The position numbers and the translations under genes are program-made. 64,000 nucleotides of DNA from Ilumatobacter sp. (GTDB lineage Bacteria > Actinomycetota > Acidimicrobiia > Acidimicrobiales > Ilumatobacteraceae): assembly GCA_018666235.1 (NCBI GenBank), contig JABJAB010000072.1, forward strand, positions 1 to 64,000. The letters are read 5' to 3'. The notes under the pieces were generated by a model. That model did not search any database. It worked only from the letters and a program-made list of their open reading frames with translations, and was not told the origin of the DNA. This document shows, piece after piece, positions 27,013 through 35,231 of this stretch; positions within the stretch are counted from its first letter, which is position 1; each line of letters begins with the position of its first letter.

Positions 27013-27953
27013 TGCGCGTCGTCGTTGCCGGCGGTGCGGGCTTCCTCGGATCGCATCTTTGTGATGCTCTGATCGACCGCGGCGACGAGGTCGTCTGCGT
27101 CGACAACTACATCACCGGTCGTGCCGCCAACGTTGCGCATTTGATCGGTCACGACTCGTTCACGTTGATCGAGCAGGACATCGTCGTGGCATGTGACGTC
27201 GACGGTGACGTCGATGCAGTGATGAACTTGGCCAGTCCGGCATCACCGAAGGACTACTACGCGTTCCCGATCGAAACGCTTGATGTCGGCAGCATCGGTA
27301 CACGCAACCTGCTCGAACTCGCCGATCGCAAATCGGCAACGTTCTTCATGGCGTCGACGAGTGAGGTCTATGGAGACCCGCTGGTGCATCCTCAGCCCGA
27401 GACGTACTGGGGTCACGTCAACTCGATCGGTCATCGTTCGATGTATGACGAGGCAAAGCGTTTCTCTGAGGCGTTGACGATGGCTTATCACCGCAGCAAG
27501 GGCGTTGACGTGAAGATCGTTCGGATCTTCAACACCTATGGTCCGCGCATGCAGCCCGACGATGGTCGGGTCGTGTCGAACTTCATCGTGCAGGCGCTGC
27601 GTGGTGAGGCGCTCACGATCTACGGCGATGGTCAACAGACACGCAGCTTCTGCTACGTCGCTGATGAGGTGCGCGGTTTTGTCGCCCTGCTCGACAGTGA
27701 CCAGACCGGGCCAATCAACATCGGCAACCCTGTCGAATTCACCATGCTCGAGCTCGCTGAAATTGTGGTCGAACTGACCGGCTCCACCGCTGGTCTCGTC
27801 CACGAACCGCTGCCGAGCGACGATCCGAAGCAACGCCAGCCCGACATCACCCTCGCAACACGGCACCTCGACTGGGCGCCGACGATCGCACTCCGCGCAG
27901 GGCTTGCGAAGACGATTCCGTACTTCGCCGACGAGCTCGCTCGTCAATCCTGA
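27012..27953 (+). CDS. UDP-glucuronate decarboxylase / NAD-dependent epimerase family
   Basis: The 313-residue extended SDR has GGAGFLGSHLCDALIDRG, MNLASPASPKDYY, STSEVYGDPLVHPQPE, the catalytic YDEAKRFSEAL, and RIFNTYGPRMQPDDGRVVSNF. These are the signatures of UXS, which turns UDP-glucuronate into UDP-xylose. Pairing with ugd, whose TAG stop shares its G with this GTG start, supports that route to cell-surface glycans. A related dTDP-sugar epimerase is less likely given the SPKDYY motif. Confidence 0.9.
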   Translation: MRVVVAGGAGFLGSHLCDALIDRGDEVVCVDNYITGRAANVAHLIGHDSFTLIEQDIVVACDVDGDVDAVMNLASPASPKDYYAFPIETLDVGSIGTRNLLELADRKSATFFMASTSEVYGDPLVHPQPETYWGHVNSIGHRSMYDEAKRFSEALTMAYHRSKGVDVKIVRIFNTYGPRMQPDDGRVVSNFIVQALRGEALTIYGDGQQTRSFCYVADEVRGFVALLDSDQTGPINIGNPVEFTMLELAEIVVELTGSTAGLVHEPLPSDDPKQRQPDITLATRHLDWAPTIALRAGLAKTIPYFADELARQS

Positions 27954-28111
27954 CCGCGCCCGGCTGCCAAGCTGAACGCATGAGGCGATCGAGCCGCGGG
28001 AGTGTCAGGCCTGCATCGAATTGGCCAGTTGAGCGACAAACTTGAACAGACTGCGACGAAGCCGGCGCAGCCTGCGAAACATGTTGTGTTGAAGGCGTAG
28101 AGTCGGAGGTC

Positions 28112-29407
28112 GTGTGGCGACCCAAGGTGATGACGGCGATGACGCCCGCCGCCTTCGACATCCGCACGGGCGAACTACGCGACCTTGTTCGGCGATCACG
28201 CGAAGTCGTGTTGCTGGCTGCGGTCACCGGAGCAATCACCGGACTCGGCGTCCGTTTCTTCGAATTTGTCGTCGCCGAGGTGGCTTTCGACAGAGTGCTG
28301 CACGGTCCACTCTGGTTCGCCGCCATCGCGCCGGGCCTCGGACTGGTTGCGGCGGCACTCATCCTCCGGATCGTTGGCAACGGCGCATCGCCAGCTACCT
28401 CGGATGAATACCTGCGCGCGTTCCACGACTCGGAATACCCACTCCGACCCCGAGCCTTCATCGGTCGCATCATGGCGGCAATCGCGACGCTTGGCATGGG
28501 TGGGGCAATGGGGCTGGAAGGCCCGTCGATGTACGGCGGGTCGGCGATGGGTGCGTTCATCCAGCGGCGGCTCCCCGCTGCCTTTCGAGGCGCCGACTAC
28601 CGAACGCTGCTCGTCGCGGGGGCCGCTGCTGGTGTCGCGGCGATTTTCAAGGCGCCCGCCACCGGTGCGATCTTTGCTCTTGAAGTTCCGTTTCGCGACC
28701 AGATGGCACGACGCATGCTGCTCCCGGCGCTGGTTGCGTCGGCATCGGGCTATCTCGTCTTCGTTGCCTTCAGCAGCACCAAACCCATCTTCTCCTTCGA
28801 CACCGACCGGGCCGTTGCGTTCCAGTACAAGGACCTGGCGGGTGCTGTGTTCATCGGTATCGGGTGTGCGCTCGGCGCACGCGCATTCTCGCGACTGATC
28901 CGCATGGCCAAGGCCTTCACGCTTCGCCCGATCACGGTCCGACTGGTGATCACGGGAGCGTCGCTCACCGGTCTCTTCATGCTGACCCGGGCACTGACCG
29001 GCGAGAGCCTCACGCTCGGGTCCGGCTATGAGGTGTTCGGCTGGCTGGGTGAGGAGCATGCCATCTGGCTGCTCGCCGCGATCTTCTTCATTCGATGTCT
29101 CTCGACGGCAGTGACCCTCGCCGGCGGCGGCGTCGGCGGTGTATTCATTCCGCTCGTGGTTGGCGGAGCCATCGTTGGGCGCGGTGTGGGCGACATCATC
29201 AACCCGCTTGACCCCACCTTGTACGTCATTCTTGGCGTGGCGGCATTCCTCGGCGCCGGCTACCGCGTGCCGCTCGCCGCTGTCATGTTCGTTGCCGAAA
29301 CGACGGGACAGCCAGGTTTCATTGTGCCCGCGCTTTTCGCAGCTGTCGCCGCTGAACTCGTGATGGGGGATCAGTCGATCACCACCTTCCAACGCTCACC
29401 TTCGTAG
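28112..29407 (+). CDS. ClC-family chloride channel/transporter
   Basis: The 431-residue membrane protein has the ClC selectivity-filter motifs: GMGGAMGLEGPSMYGG (the GxEGP element with the gating glutamate), FKAPATGAIFALE, and AGGGVGGVFIPLVVGGA. It lacks C-terminal CBS domains, as in the short bacterial form. It may be a voltage-gated channel or an H+/Cl- antiporter. The start is ambiguous (GTG 28112, ATG 28130 or 28139); a GGAGGT box lies at 28105-28110. Not linked to neighbouring pathways. Confidence 0.9.
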   Translation: MWRPKVMTAMTPAAFDIRTGELRDLVRRSREVVLLAAVTGAITGLGVRFFEFVVAEVAFDRVLHGPLWFAAIAPGLGLVAAALILRIVGNGASPATSDEYLRAFHDSEYPLRPRAFIGRIMAAIATLGMGGAMGLEGPSMYGGSAMGAFIQRRLPAAFRGADYRTLLVAGAAAGVAAIFKAPATGAIFALEVPFRDQMARRMLLPALVASASGYLVFVAFSSTKPIFSFDTDRAVAFQYKDLAGAVFIGIGCALGARAFSRLIRMAKAFTLRPITVRLVITGASLTGLFMLTRALTGESLTLGSGYEVFGWLGEEHAIWLLAAIFFIRCLSTAVTLAGGGVGGVFIPLVVGGAIVGRGVGDIINPLDPTLYVILGVAAFLGAGYRVPLAAVMFVAETTGQPGFIVPALFAAVAAELVMGDQSITTFQRSPS

Positions 29408-29481
29408 CACGCTGACTTCAGCAGACGGCCAACAGACTCACCGCTTCGGGGCAGAGGGGGCGAGTGCTGTAAACACTGGCG

Positions 29482-31320
29482 ATGACGATTGACGTGGTGT
29501 CGGAGTTGCAGGGAACCGTGGTGGCGTTGTTGGCGCGCCCGGGTGAAGCGGTGCGGTTTGGCGGGGCTCTGGCGCTGGTTGAGTCGATGAAGATGCACCA
29601 CGAGGTGGTTGCTCCCGCTGATGGGGTGGTCGCGTCGATTGCGGTTGTCGAAGGCGCGACGCTCGCTGTTGGTGACGTCTTGATGTCGCTCGGCGACCCG
29701 GTGGACTCCGATGACGACGCAACGCTGCCGCCCCCCGACATTTCCTCGGCGATGGCGCTGCCGACTGGACTCGACCGGCCCGATCTGACCGAAGTCATCG
29801 AGCGACATGAGGGTGGGCTCGACGCGGCGCGACCGGAGGCCGTGGCGAAGCGTCGGCGGCGCGGGAGGCGCACGGCGCGGGAGAACGTTGCTGACCTCGT
29901 CGATGAGGGGAGCTTGATCGAGTACGGGCCGCTCGTCATTGCCGCGCAGCGTCGGCGACGGGACCTGGCCGACCTGATCGAGAACACACCGGGCGACGGA
30001 CTCGTTGCCGGTATCGGAGACGTCAACGGGGATCTGTTTGCTGACGAACGCACACGCAAGTGCATTGCGATGTCGTACGACTACACCGTGCTTGCCGGGA
30101 CCCAGGGTACGCAGAACCACCGCAAGAAGGATCGACTGTTCGAGCTGGCTGAGCAGCTCCGCTTGCCGGTGGTGTTCTTCACCGAAGGTGGTGGCGGCAG
30201 GCCCGGCGACACCGACCAACTCGGGGTGAGTGGCCTCGACTGCCTGGCATTTCTCTGGTTTGCCGAGTTGTCGGGGACGGTGCCGCTCATCGGCGTCAAC
30301 GCCGGCTATTGCTTCGCCGGCAACGCAGCCCTGTTGGGGTGTTGCGACATCGTGATCGCCACGGAAGATTCGAACATCGGCATGGGCGGTCCAGCGATGA
30401 TCGAAGGCGGCGGTTTGGGTGTGTACGAGCCGCTCGAGATCGGTCCGATCGAGGTGCAGCGTGCCAATGGCGTGGTCGACATCGTCGCTGCCGACGAAGC
30501 CGAGGCCACCACAATCGCGAAGCGGCTGGTCGGGTACTTCCAGGGCTCGGTTGAATTGTGGGAGTCGCCGGATCAGACCGCCCTGCGCGACGTCGTGCCG
30601 CTTGACCGACTCCGGGCCTACGACATCCGGCGCGTCATCGATGGCCTCTTCGACGTTGGCTCGGTCACGGAACTGCGGCGCGACTTTGGCCTGGGCATGG
30701 TCACGGCATTGGCGCGCGTCGAGGGGCGGCCCGTGGGGGTCGTCGCCAACAACCCGCACCACTTGGCTGGAGCGATCGATTCCGATGGTGCCGACAAGGC
30801 GGCTCGGTTCATGCAGCTTTGCGATGCACACGGGCTGCCGGTGATCACGTTGTGTGACACGCCCGGCATGATGGTCGGCCCCGACGTGGAAGAGACAGCG
30901 TTGGTTCGCCATTGCAGCCGCCTGTTCGTGACGGGAGCCAACCTCTCGGTCCCGATGGTGACCGTCGTGACGAGGAAGTCCTACGGCCTCGGCGCCCAGG
31001 CGATGATGGGCGGTTCCACGAAGGCTCCGCTGGCTTGCCTGTCGTGGCCAACGGGAGAGTTCGGAGGCATGGGACTCGAAGGTGCGGTGCGGCTTGGTTA
31101 CCGCAAGGAGCTCGAGGCCGCAGCGAGCGACGCAGAGCGTGAAGCGCTGTTCAACACGATGGTCGATCGGATGTACGAACACGGCAAGGCGGTCAGCGTC
31201 GCCACACACTTCGAAATCGACGACGTGATCGACCCGGCCGACACGCGGCGCTGGATCACCACGCTGCTCGCTGCAGCGCCCCCGTCGCGCGGTGAACGGC
31301 CCAACATCGACACCTGGTGA
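29482..31320 (+). CDS. biotin carrier-carboxyltransferase fusion (acyl-CoA carboxylase)
   Basis: The 612-residue protein starts with a biotinyl domain (1-72; biotinylated K37 in ESMKMHHE) and then, after an acidic linker, a complete carboxyltransferase (about 115-600) with GGGGRPGDTDQ, NAGYCFAGNAALLGCCD, DTPGMMVGP and GGSTKAPLACLSWPTGEFGG. Normally the carrier is fused to biotin carboxylase or stands alone; an N-terminal carrier on the transferase is uncommon. No biotin carboxylase lies beside it, so it must borrow one, perhaps that at 54664. Acetyl-, propionyl- or longer acyl-CoA are possible substrates. Confidence 0.85.
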   Translation: MTIDVVSELQGTVVALLARPGEAVRFGGALALVESMKMHHEVVAPADGVVASIAVVEGATLAVGDVLMSLGDPVDSDDDATLPPPDISSAMALPTGLDRPDLTEVIERHEGGLDAARPEAVAKRRRRGRRTARENVADLVDEGSLIEYGPLVIAAQRRRRDLADLIENTPGDGLVAGIGDVNGDLFADERTRKCIAMSYDYTVLAGTQGTQNHRKKDRLFELAEQLRLPVVFFTEGGGGRPGDTDQLGVSGLDCLAFLWFAELSGTVPLIGVNAGYCFAGNAALLGCCDIVIATEDSNIGMGGPAMIEGGGLGVYEPLEIGPIEVQRANGVVDIVAADEAEATTIAKRLVGYFQGSVELWESPDQTALRDVVPLDRLRAYDIRRVIDGLFDVGSVTELRRDFGLGMVTALARVEGRPVGVVANNPHHLAGAIDSDGADKAARFMQLCDAHGLPVITLCDTPGMMVGPDVEETALVRHCSRLFVTGANLSVPMVTVVTRKSYGLGAQAMMGGSTKAPLACLSWPTGEFGGMGLEGAVRLGYRKELEAAASDAEREALFNTMVDRMYEHGKAVSVATHFEIDDVIDPADTRRWITTLLAAAPPSRGERPNIDTW

Positions 31321-31336
31321 GTGTTCGCCTCGCTGC

Positions 31337-32335
31337 TCAGCCGAGGTCGGGCCAGGTGCGCTTCTGTCTGCGGCGCTTGCTGGCAGCCCCGAGTTTGCGC
31401 CGGTCCGCAAGGTCCCAGTCACGTCGCCAGCTGGTGTGCTCCGGGCCGGTCAATGCCGGGCTCGTGCCGCGGGCAGCTCGTTGGCGGGCAGACCAATAGT
31501 CGGTGATCGCCTCGTCGCCGAGCACGGTGACGGCAGCTTCGATACGAGCGTTGAACCGCCGGGTCGATTCACCTTCGAGGGGCGAGAGGGCCGAGCCGAA
31601 CACGATCTTCGTGCTGCCGGGCTTGGGCCACTTCATACCCTTGCCGAAGATGGCGCCGGTGCCGTCGATGAACACGGGCACCACCGGTGTAGCGGTCTTC
31701 GACGCCAGGTACGCGGCGCCGCCCTTGAAATCCTGGCCCCAACCGTCAGGGGAGCGGCCGCCCTCTGGGTAGATCACCAGGCTGTAGCCATCAGCGATGA
31801 GTCCCGACAGCAGGTCGCTCGAGGTTCGCCCCGTCGACTCGCGGTCGATCGGCACCGCGTTGAGTGACAGCGCCGAAATTGCCGACTTCCACTTCTTGTC
31901 GAAGAAGTAGTCAGCAGCAGCGGCGACGACCAGCTGGCGTCGCCACACGGTCGGGATCGACCGGATCATCACGCCGGTGTCGAGGTGACTGTGGTGTGTC
32001 GGAGCAAAGATCACCGGGGGCGGATTTTCCAACCGGGTGAGGTCGCTCAACCGGTCGACGCCAGTGACCTCGGGGTTGGTCAGTGCACGCGCTGCGAGGC
32101 GAATCGGGCCTTCGGTGATGATTCCGCGCACGCCCGACGCAAGTGGACGGCGTGCCCATTCGGTGTCGTAGTGGGCGCCAAGTCCCGATACCTCGGGTGG
32201 CACTTCGACGCCACGCGGCACGGTCGGGGTGCGGTACGGGAACCCGAAGTTGCGCAGTGGTGTGGTGGCCTGACTGAGCGCGCGTTCGGCGGTGCCAGCG
32301 AGCCGTTGTGCCCGTTTGATGTGTGAAGAGGCCAT
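31337..32335 (-). CDS. 1-acyl-glycerol-phosphate acyltransferase-like protein
   Basis: The 332-residue protein is a PlsC-type acyltransferase. HHSHLDTGVM supplies the HxxxxD catalytic motif, VPIDRES follows, and VIYPEGGRSPDGWGQDFKGG is the EGxxS phosphate-binding block, with VPVFIDGTG after it. It transfers an acyl chain to a hydroxyl group, usually lysophosphatidate, at the membrane. It is the last gene of the four-gene operon starting at 37582, 12 bases behind the LarA-like gene. A role in making an unusual lipid with the reductase is inferred. Confidence 0.85.
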   Translation of the reverse strand: MASSHIKRAQRLAGTAERALSQATTPLRNFGFPYRTPTVPRGVEVPPEVSGLGAHYDTEWARRPLASGVRGIITEGPIRLAARALTNPEVTGVDRLSDLTRLENPPPVIFAPTHHSHLDTGVMIRSIPTVWRRQLVVAAAADYFFDKKWKSAISALSLNAVPIDRESTGRTSSDLLSGLIADGYSLVIYPEGGRSPDGWGQDFKGGAAYLASKTATPVVPVFIDGTGAIFGKGMKWPKPGSTKIVFGSALSPLEGESTRRFNARIEAAVTVLGDEAITDYWSARQRAARGTSPALTGPEHTSWRRDWDLADRRKLGAASKRRRQKRTWPDLG

Positions 32336-32347
32336 TGCCGGAGCGCC

Positions 32348-33934
32348 CTACTTGACGTCGGCGACCAGGACCGAGGGTACGTGGAGGTGGGTGATCGACG
32401 GTGACCGGCCGACAACGTCGCTCGCGATCTCCAAGGCGTCGTTCATCGTCGAAGCGGGCGTGAACCCCAAGCGTCGAACCGTGGGGGCGTCACCGCCGAC
32501 GATGATGACCTTGCCCGCGTGCTGTTGGCCGTGAGCTCCCCAGTACCAGGCGTAGAACGGATGCACGCCGTGATACGCATTGCCCGTTCGGTAAAGGTGT
32601 CGGTACCACTCATCCTCGGCGTACTTCTTCTCCCACTTCTCGCTCATCACCGCAGGGTCGGTCGAGTCGGGCAGCACCTCTTCGAAGAAGTCGATGTAGC
32701 TCGGATGGTGGATGGGGTTGAAGTCGGGATACGTCGGGTGCGTCATGATGATGACACCGCCCTCGCGCACCAGCGGTTTGCCGCGGTACATGTTGAACAG
32801 GTATCCCAAGCCCATACACATGACGAGGATCGGGTTCATGATGCCCTCAGGGTTGTACGGGCAGATGTAGGGGATGCCCATGGTCAAGATGTCGGTCTGG
32901 CCCTCGACTTCAACAAGGTGCTGGGCGTAGACGTTCTTCAGCGTCTCTTCGTGCACGGTCGGTGTGAATCCGGCCTGGACGCTGGTCATCTCATATGGCG
33001 ACTCGATGCTGTGCATGATCTTGCGGCGTGCCTTGACCGGCATCGCGCTCAGCGATTTCTGCGTGGCGAGGTACGTTGCCCGGTCCTTGGCGTTCCACTC
33101 CCATTCGCGCTTCGCGAGGAAGTCAAAGGGCTTGGGGAACGTGTTCGTGTTCAGCGTGGTCTCGACCGTGAACACCTGCGGACCGCTGTCGCGCAGGACC
33201 TTGCCCATTCGCCACAAGCTCTTGTGGAGATCGCTGTGATGGCGATCCATCAGGCTGCGGGTGTTCTGCAGCGTCTTCGGGTTGTGGTGAAAGCTCAGGC
33301 ACCGATACGAAGCGACGCCAGTGGTGATCGACTTCCAGCCACCATCCATGGCGACTTGGTTGACGTTGGCGTAGACGACGAGGTCGGACTCAGCGACACG
33401 CTTGTTGATCTCAAGGACCTCGCCTTCCTCGGTCTCGCCGATCACTGCCAGGTTGTCGTAGTCCTCGGCGTCGTGCTGATACAGCGTGCCGCGAGGATGG
33501 AAAGCGTCGAAGATGCGATCGCCGAGCACGTGCTTGAGTTCGTAGTCGTGCATCCGCCGGTGCAGACCGAGCGCAGCGATGAGATGGACGTCGTCGACGC
33601 CAGCCGCTGCTGCCATTTCGAGCACGGCCTCGATGATGCGTTGACGCGTGTCTGGCTGGCGCATTTTGGGCAAAGAGAGCGACGCGTCGTCAAAGCAAAT
33701 GGTGAGCTTCATGTCTGGCTTGAGCAGCGTCGGGAGCGGCTCGGCATCCATGGGATTGAGCAGCGCGTTGCGAATGGCGCCGTCGACGTCTTCGATGCCG
33801 GCCAGCGGTTCGGGTGGATAGATGACTCGGCTGCGGTCGGCGGGGAGACGTTCGAGGCTGAAGTTCTCGCCGCGCCAGAAGAGCATGGGTGGTGTCGAAC
33901 GATCGACGTCGAGAACGAATCCTGGGCGTGGCAT
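32348..33934 (-). CDS. LarA-like (DUF2088) protein
   Basis: The 528-residue protein has the N-terminal DUF2088 fold of the nickel-dependent lactate racemase LarA: KLTICFDDASLSLP (strand and loop), VHLIAALGLHRRMHDYELKHVLG with the conserved GLHRRM-like helix, and VVYANVNQVAMDGGWKS. It is about 100 residues longer than LarA. LarA needs the pyridinium-dithio cofactor; no larBCE gene is near, so racemase activity is not assured. The third operon gene; start ATG 33934 was chosen because upstream bases are repeat sequence. Function unknown. Confidence 0.75.
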   Translation of the reverse strand: MPRPGFVLDVDRSTPPMLFWRGENFSLERLPADRSRVIYPPEPLAGIEDVDGAIRNALLNPMDAEPLPTLLKPDMKLTICFDDASLSLPKMRQPDTRQRIIEAVLEMAAAAGVDDVHLIAALGLHRRMHDYELKHVLGDRIFDAFHPRGTLYQHDAEDYDNLAVIGETEEGEVLEINKRVAESDLVVYANVNQVAMDGGWKSITTGVASYRCLSFHHNPKTLQNTRSLMDRHHSDLHKSLWRMGKVLRDSGPQVFTVETTLNTNTFPKPFDFLAKREWEWNAKDRATYLATQKSLSAMPVKARRKIMHSIESPYEMTSVQAGFTPTVHEETLKNVYAQHLVEVEGQTDILTMGIPYICPYNPEGIMNPILVMCMGLGYLFNMYRGKPLVREGGVIIMTHPTYPDFNPIHHPSYIDFFEEVLPDSTDPAVMSEKWEKKYAEDEWYRHLYRTGNAYHGVHPFYAWYWGAHGQQHAGKVIIVGGDAPTVRRLGFTPASTMNDALEIASDVVGRSPSITHLHVPSVLVADVK

Positions 33935-33954
33935 CAGTGAACACTCTTTCGCAA

Positions 33955-33990
33955 GGGGGAGTGGGCGTGGAGGGGGGAGTCGGCGTGGAG
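33955..33990. repeat. two tandem 18-bp repeats between operon genes
   Basis: GGGGGAGTGGGCGTGGAG is followed directly by a copy with one mismatch. The pair sits in the 88-bp spacer between the dehydrogenase stop and the LarA-like start. A 6-bp hairpin (33995-34012, CGATTC/GAATCG) stands beside it. It could alter translation or mRNA decay inside the operon. Confidence 0.75.
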
Positions 33991-34022
33991 ATGGCGATTC
34001 GCTTGGGAATCGGCGAGCGGCA

Positions 34023-35231
34023 TCATGAGTGCTCCCGCATGTCGAAAGCGATCTTGACAGCGCCGCGGCGACCTGCCGAGGCCGCGTGCGCAATGGCGTC
34101 GACGTGATCGGCGAGCGGGTAGGTGGCTGAGAGCAGTCGCTCGGCTTCGAAATGGTTGGCGGTGTCGATGGCCAGGTCGAAGGTCGACGTGGTGCGTCCG
34201 TCGGCCAGTGTCTCGGTGCCGTAGGTGTAGGCGCCCTTGAGTTCGGTTTCTCGGTGCCACAGCCCGGTCAGGTCGAGGGTGACATCACCGGGCATCCCGA
34301 GGAGAACAACTCGGCCGCGGGGTTTGGTCATGCCCAACGCATCGCTGACCGACGAGTTGGAGCCGACGGCGTCGATGGTGACGTGTGCGCCCGAGGTGAG
34401 TTGGCCACCCACCAGCATGCCGCCCACTTCACGGCGGACAGCCCGCTGAAGTTCGCTGCCCGGAACAACGACGTCGGCGCCGAGCGCCTTGGCGTATGCC
34501 TGCTGGTGCGGGTAGCGGGCGCCGACAACGACGCGAGCCTCGGGCACGTAGCGCTTGAGTCCAGCGACCGCAGCGAGTCCCATCGTGCCAGCGCCGAGCA
34601 CGGCGACCACCGGATTCTCGACGCCGATCATCGACGGTCGAGCCAGGAGCGCAGCGTGAATGCCACCAGCGAGCGGTTCGACGAGCACAGCCCGCTCGTC
34701 GGGCATGTCGTCGTCGATGTGATGCAGCTGAGATTCGTGCGCCCAGAACCAGGGAGCCCATCCGCCGCCCGTCGAACAGCAGAAGCCGGTCTGGATTCCG
34801 GGGGCGAGCGCTCCGCCGTGTGCGTCCATGGCGAGATGGGCGTAGTCGTCGCCGTCAGCGGGTGCTGCGCCGTCGAATGGCAGCGGGAGTCCGCGGGCCG
34901 CATGGCCGAGCACCGGCTCCAGAATGACTCGCTTGCCCGAGTCGAGGTCGCCGACCACCTCGTGGCCCGGGACGAATGGAAAGCTCACCCAGTCCTCGAA
35001 GTACGTCGAGGCATGACCCTCAACCAACGCAATGTCGGATCCGCAGATGCCGGCGAGCCGGGTGCGAACGCGATGCCAACCTGCAGCGTTGGCGCCCCCT
35101 GGGCACTCCGGGTCGTCAATGGTACGCATCTCGAGCGGGCCCATCTTGGCGGCCATCACGGGCGACATTGCCGAGGCAATACGGGCCATGCCCAGCATGG
35201 CGATGTTGCGTCGGACTTGGAGCGCTCTCAT
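34023..35231 (-). CDS. zinc-type medium-chain alcohol dehydrogenase-like protein
   Basis: The 402-residue MDR protein has LAGICGSDIALVEGHAS (zinc-site Cys), FVPGHEVVGD (zinc-site His-Glu) and the NAD motif VAVLGAGTMGLAAVAGLKRY. The usual four-Cys structural zinc lobe is replaced by a longer segment containing GFCCSTGGGWAPWFWA. It probably oxidises or reduces an alcohol/aldehyde; in this operon it could handle the fatty aldehyde or alcohol produced by the upstream reductase. Its ATG overlaps the stop of that gene by four bases. Confidence 0.82.
   Translation of the reverse strand: MRALQVRRNIAMLGMARIASAMSPVMAAKMGPLEMRTIDDPECPGGANAAGWHRVRTRLAGICGSDIALVEGHASTYFEDWVSFPFVPGHEVVGDLDSGKRVILEPVLGHAARGLPLPFDGAAPADGDDYAHLAMDAHGGALAPGIQTGFCCSTGGGWAPWFWAHESQLHHIDDDMPDERAVLVEPLAGGIHAALLARPSMIGVENPVVAVLGAGTMGLAAVAGLKRYVPEARVVVGARYPHQQAYAKALGADVVVPGSELQRAVRREVGGMLVGGQLTSGAHVTIDAVGSNSSVSDALGMTKPRGRVVLLGMPGDVTLDLTGLWHRETELKGAYTYGTETLADGRTTSTFDLAIDTANHFEAERLLSATYPLADHVDAIAHAASAGRRGAVKIAFDMREHS

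Noticed and set aside
28196..29392. Minus-strand open frame of 398 codons
   Set aside because: It is antisense to the ClC gene and reads as charged low-complexity sequence.
29371..31422. Minus-strand open frame of 683 codons
   Set aside because: It covers the BCCP-carboxyltransferase fusion in antisense; the plus strand carries all the domain motifs.
32519..33940. Plus-strand open frame of 473 codons
   Set aside because: It mirrors the LarA-like gene, whose motifs are clear on the other strand.
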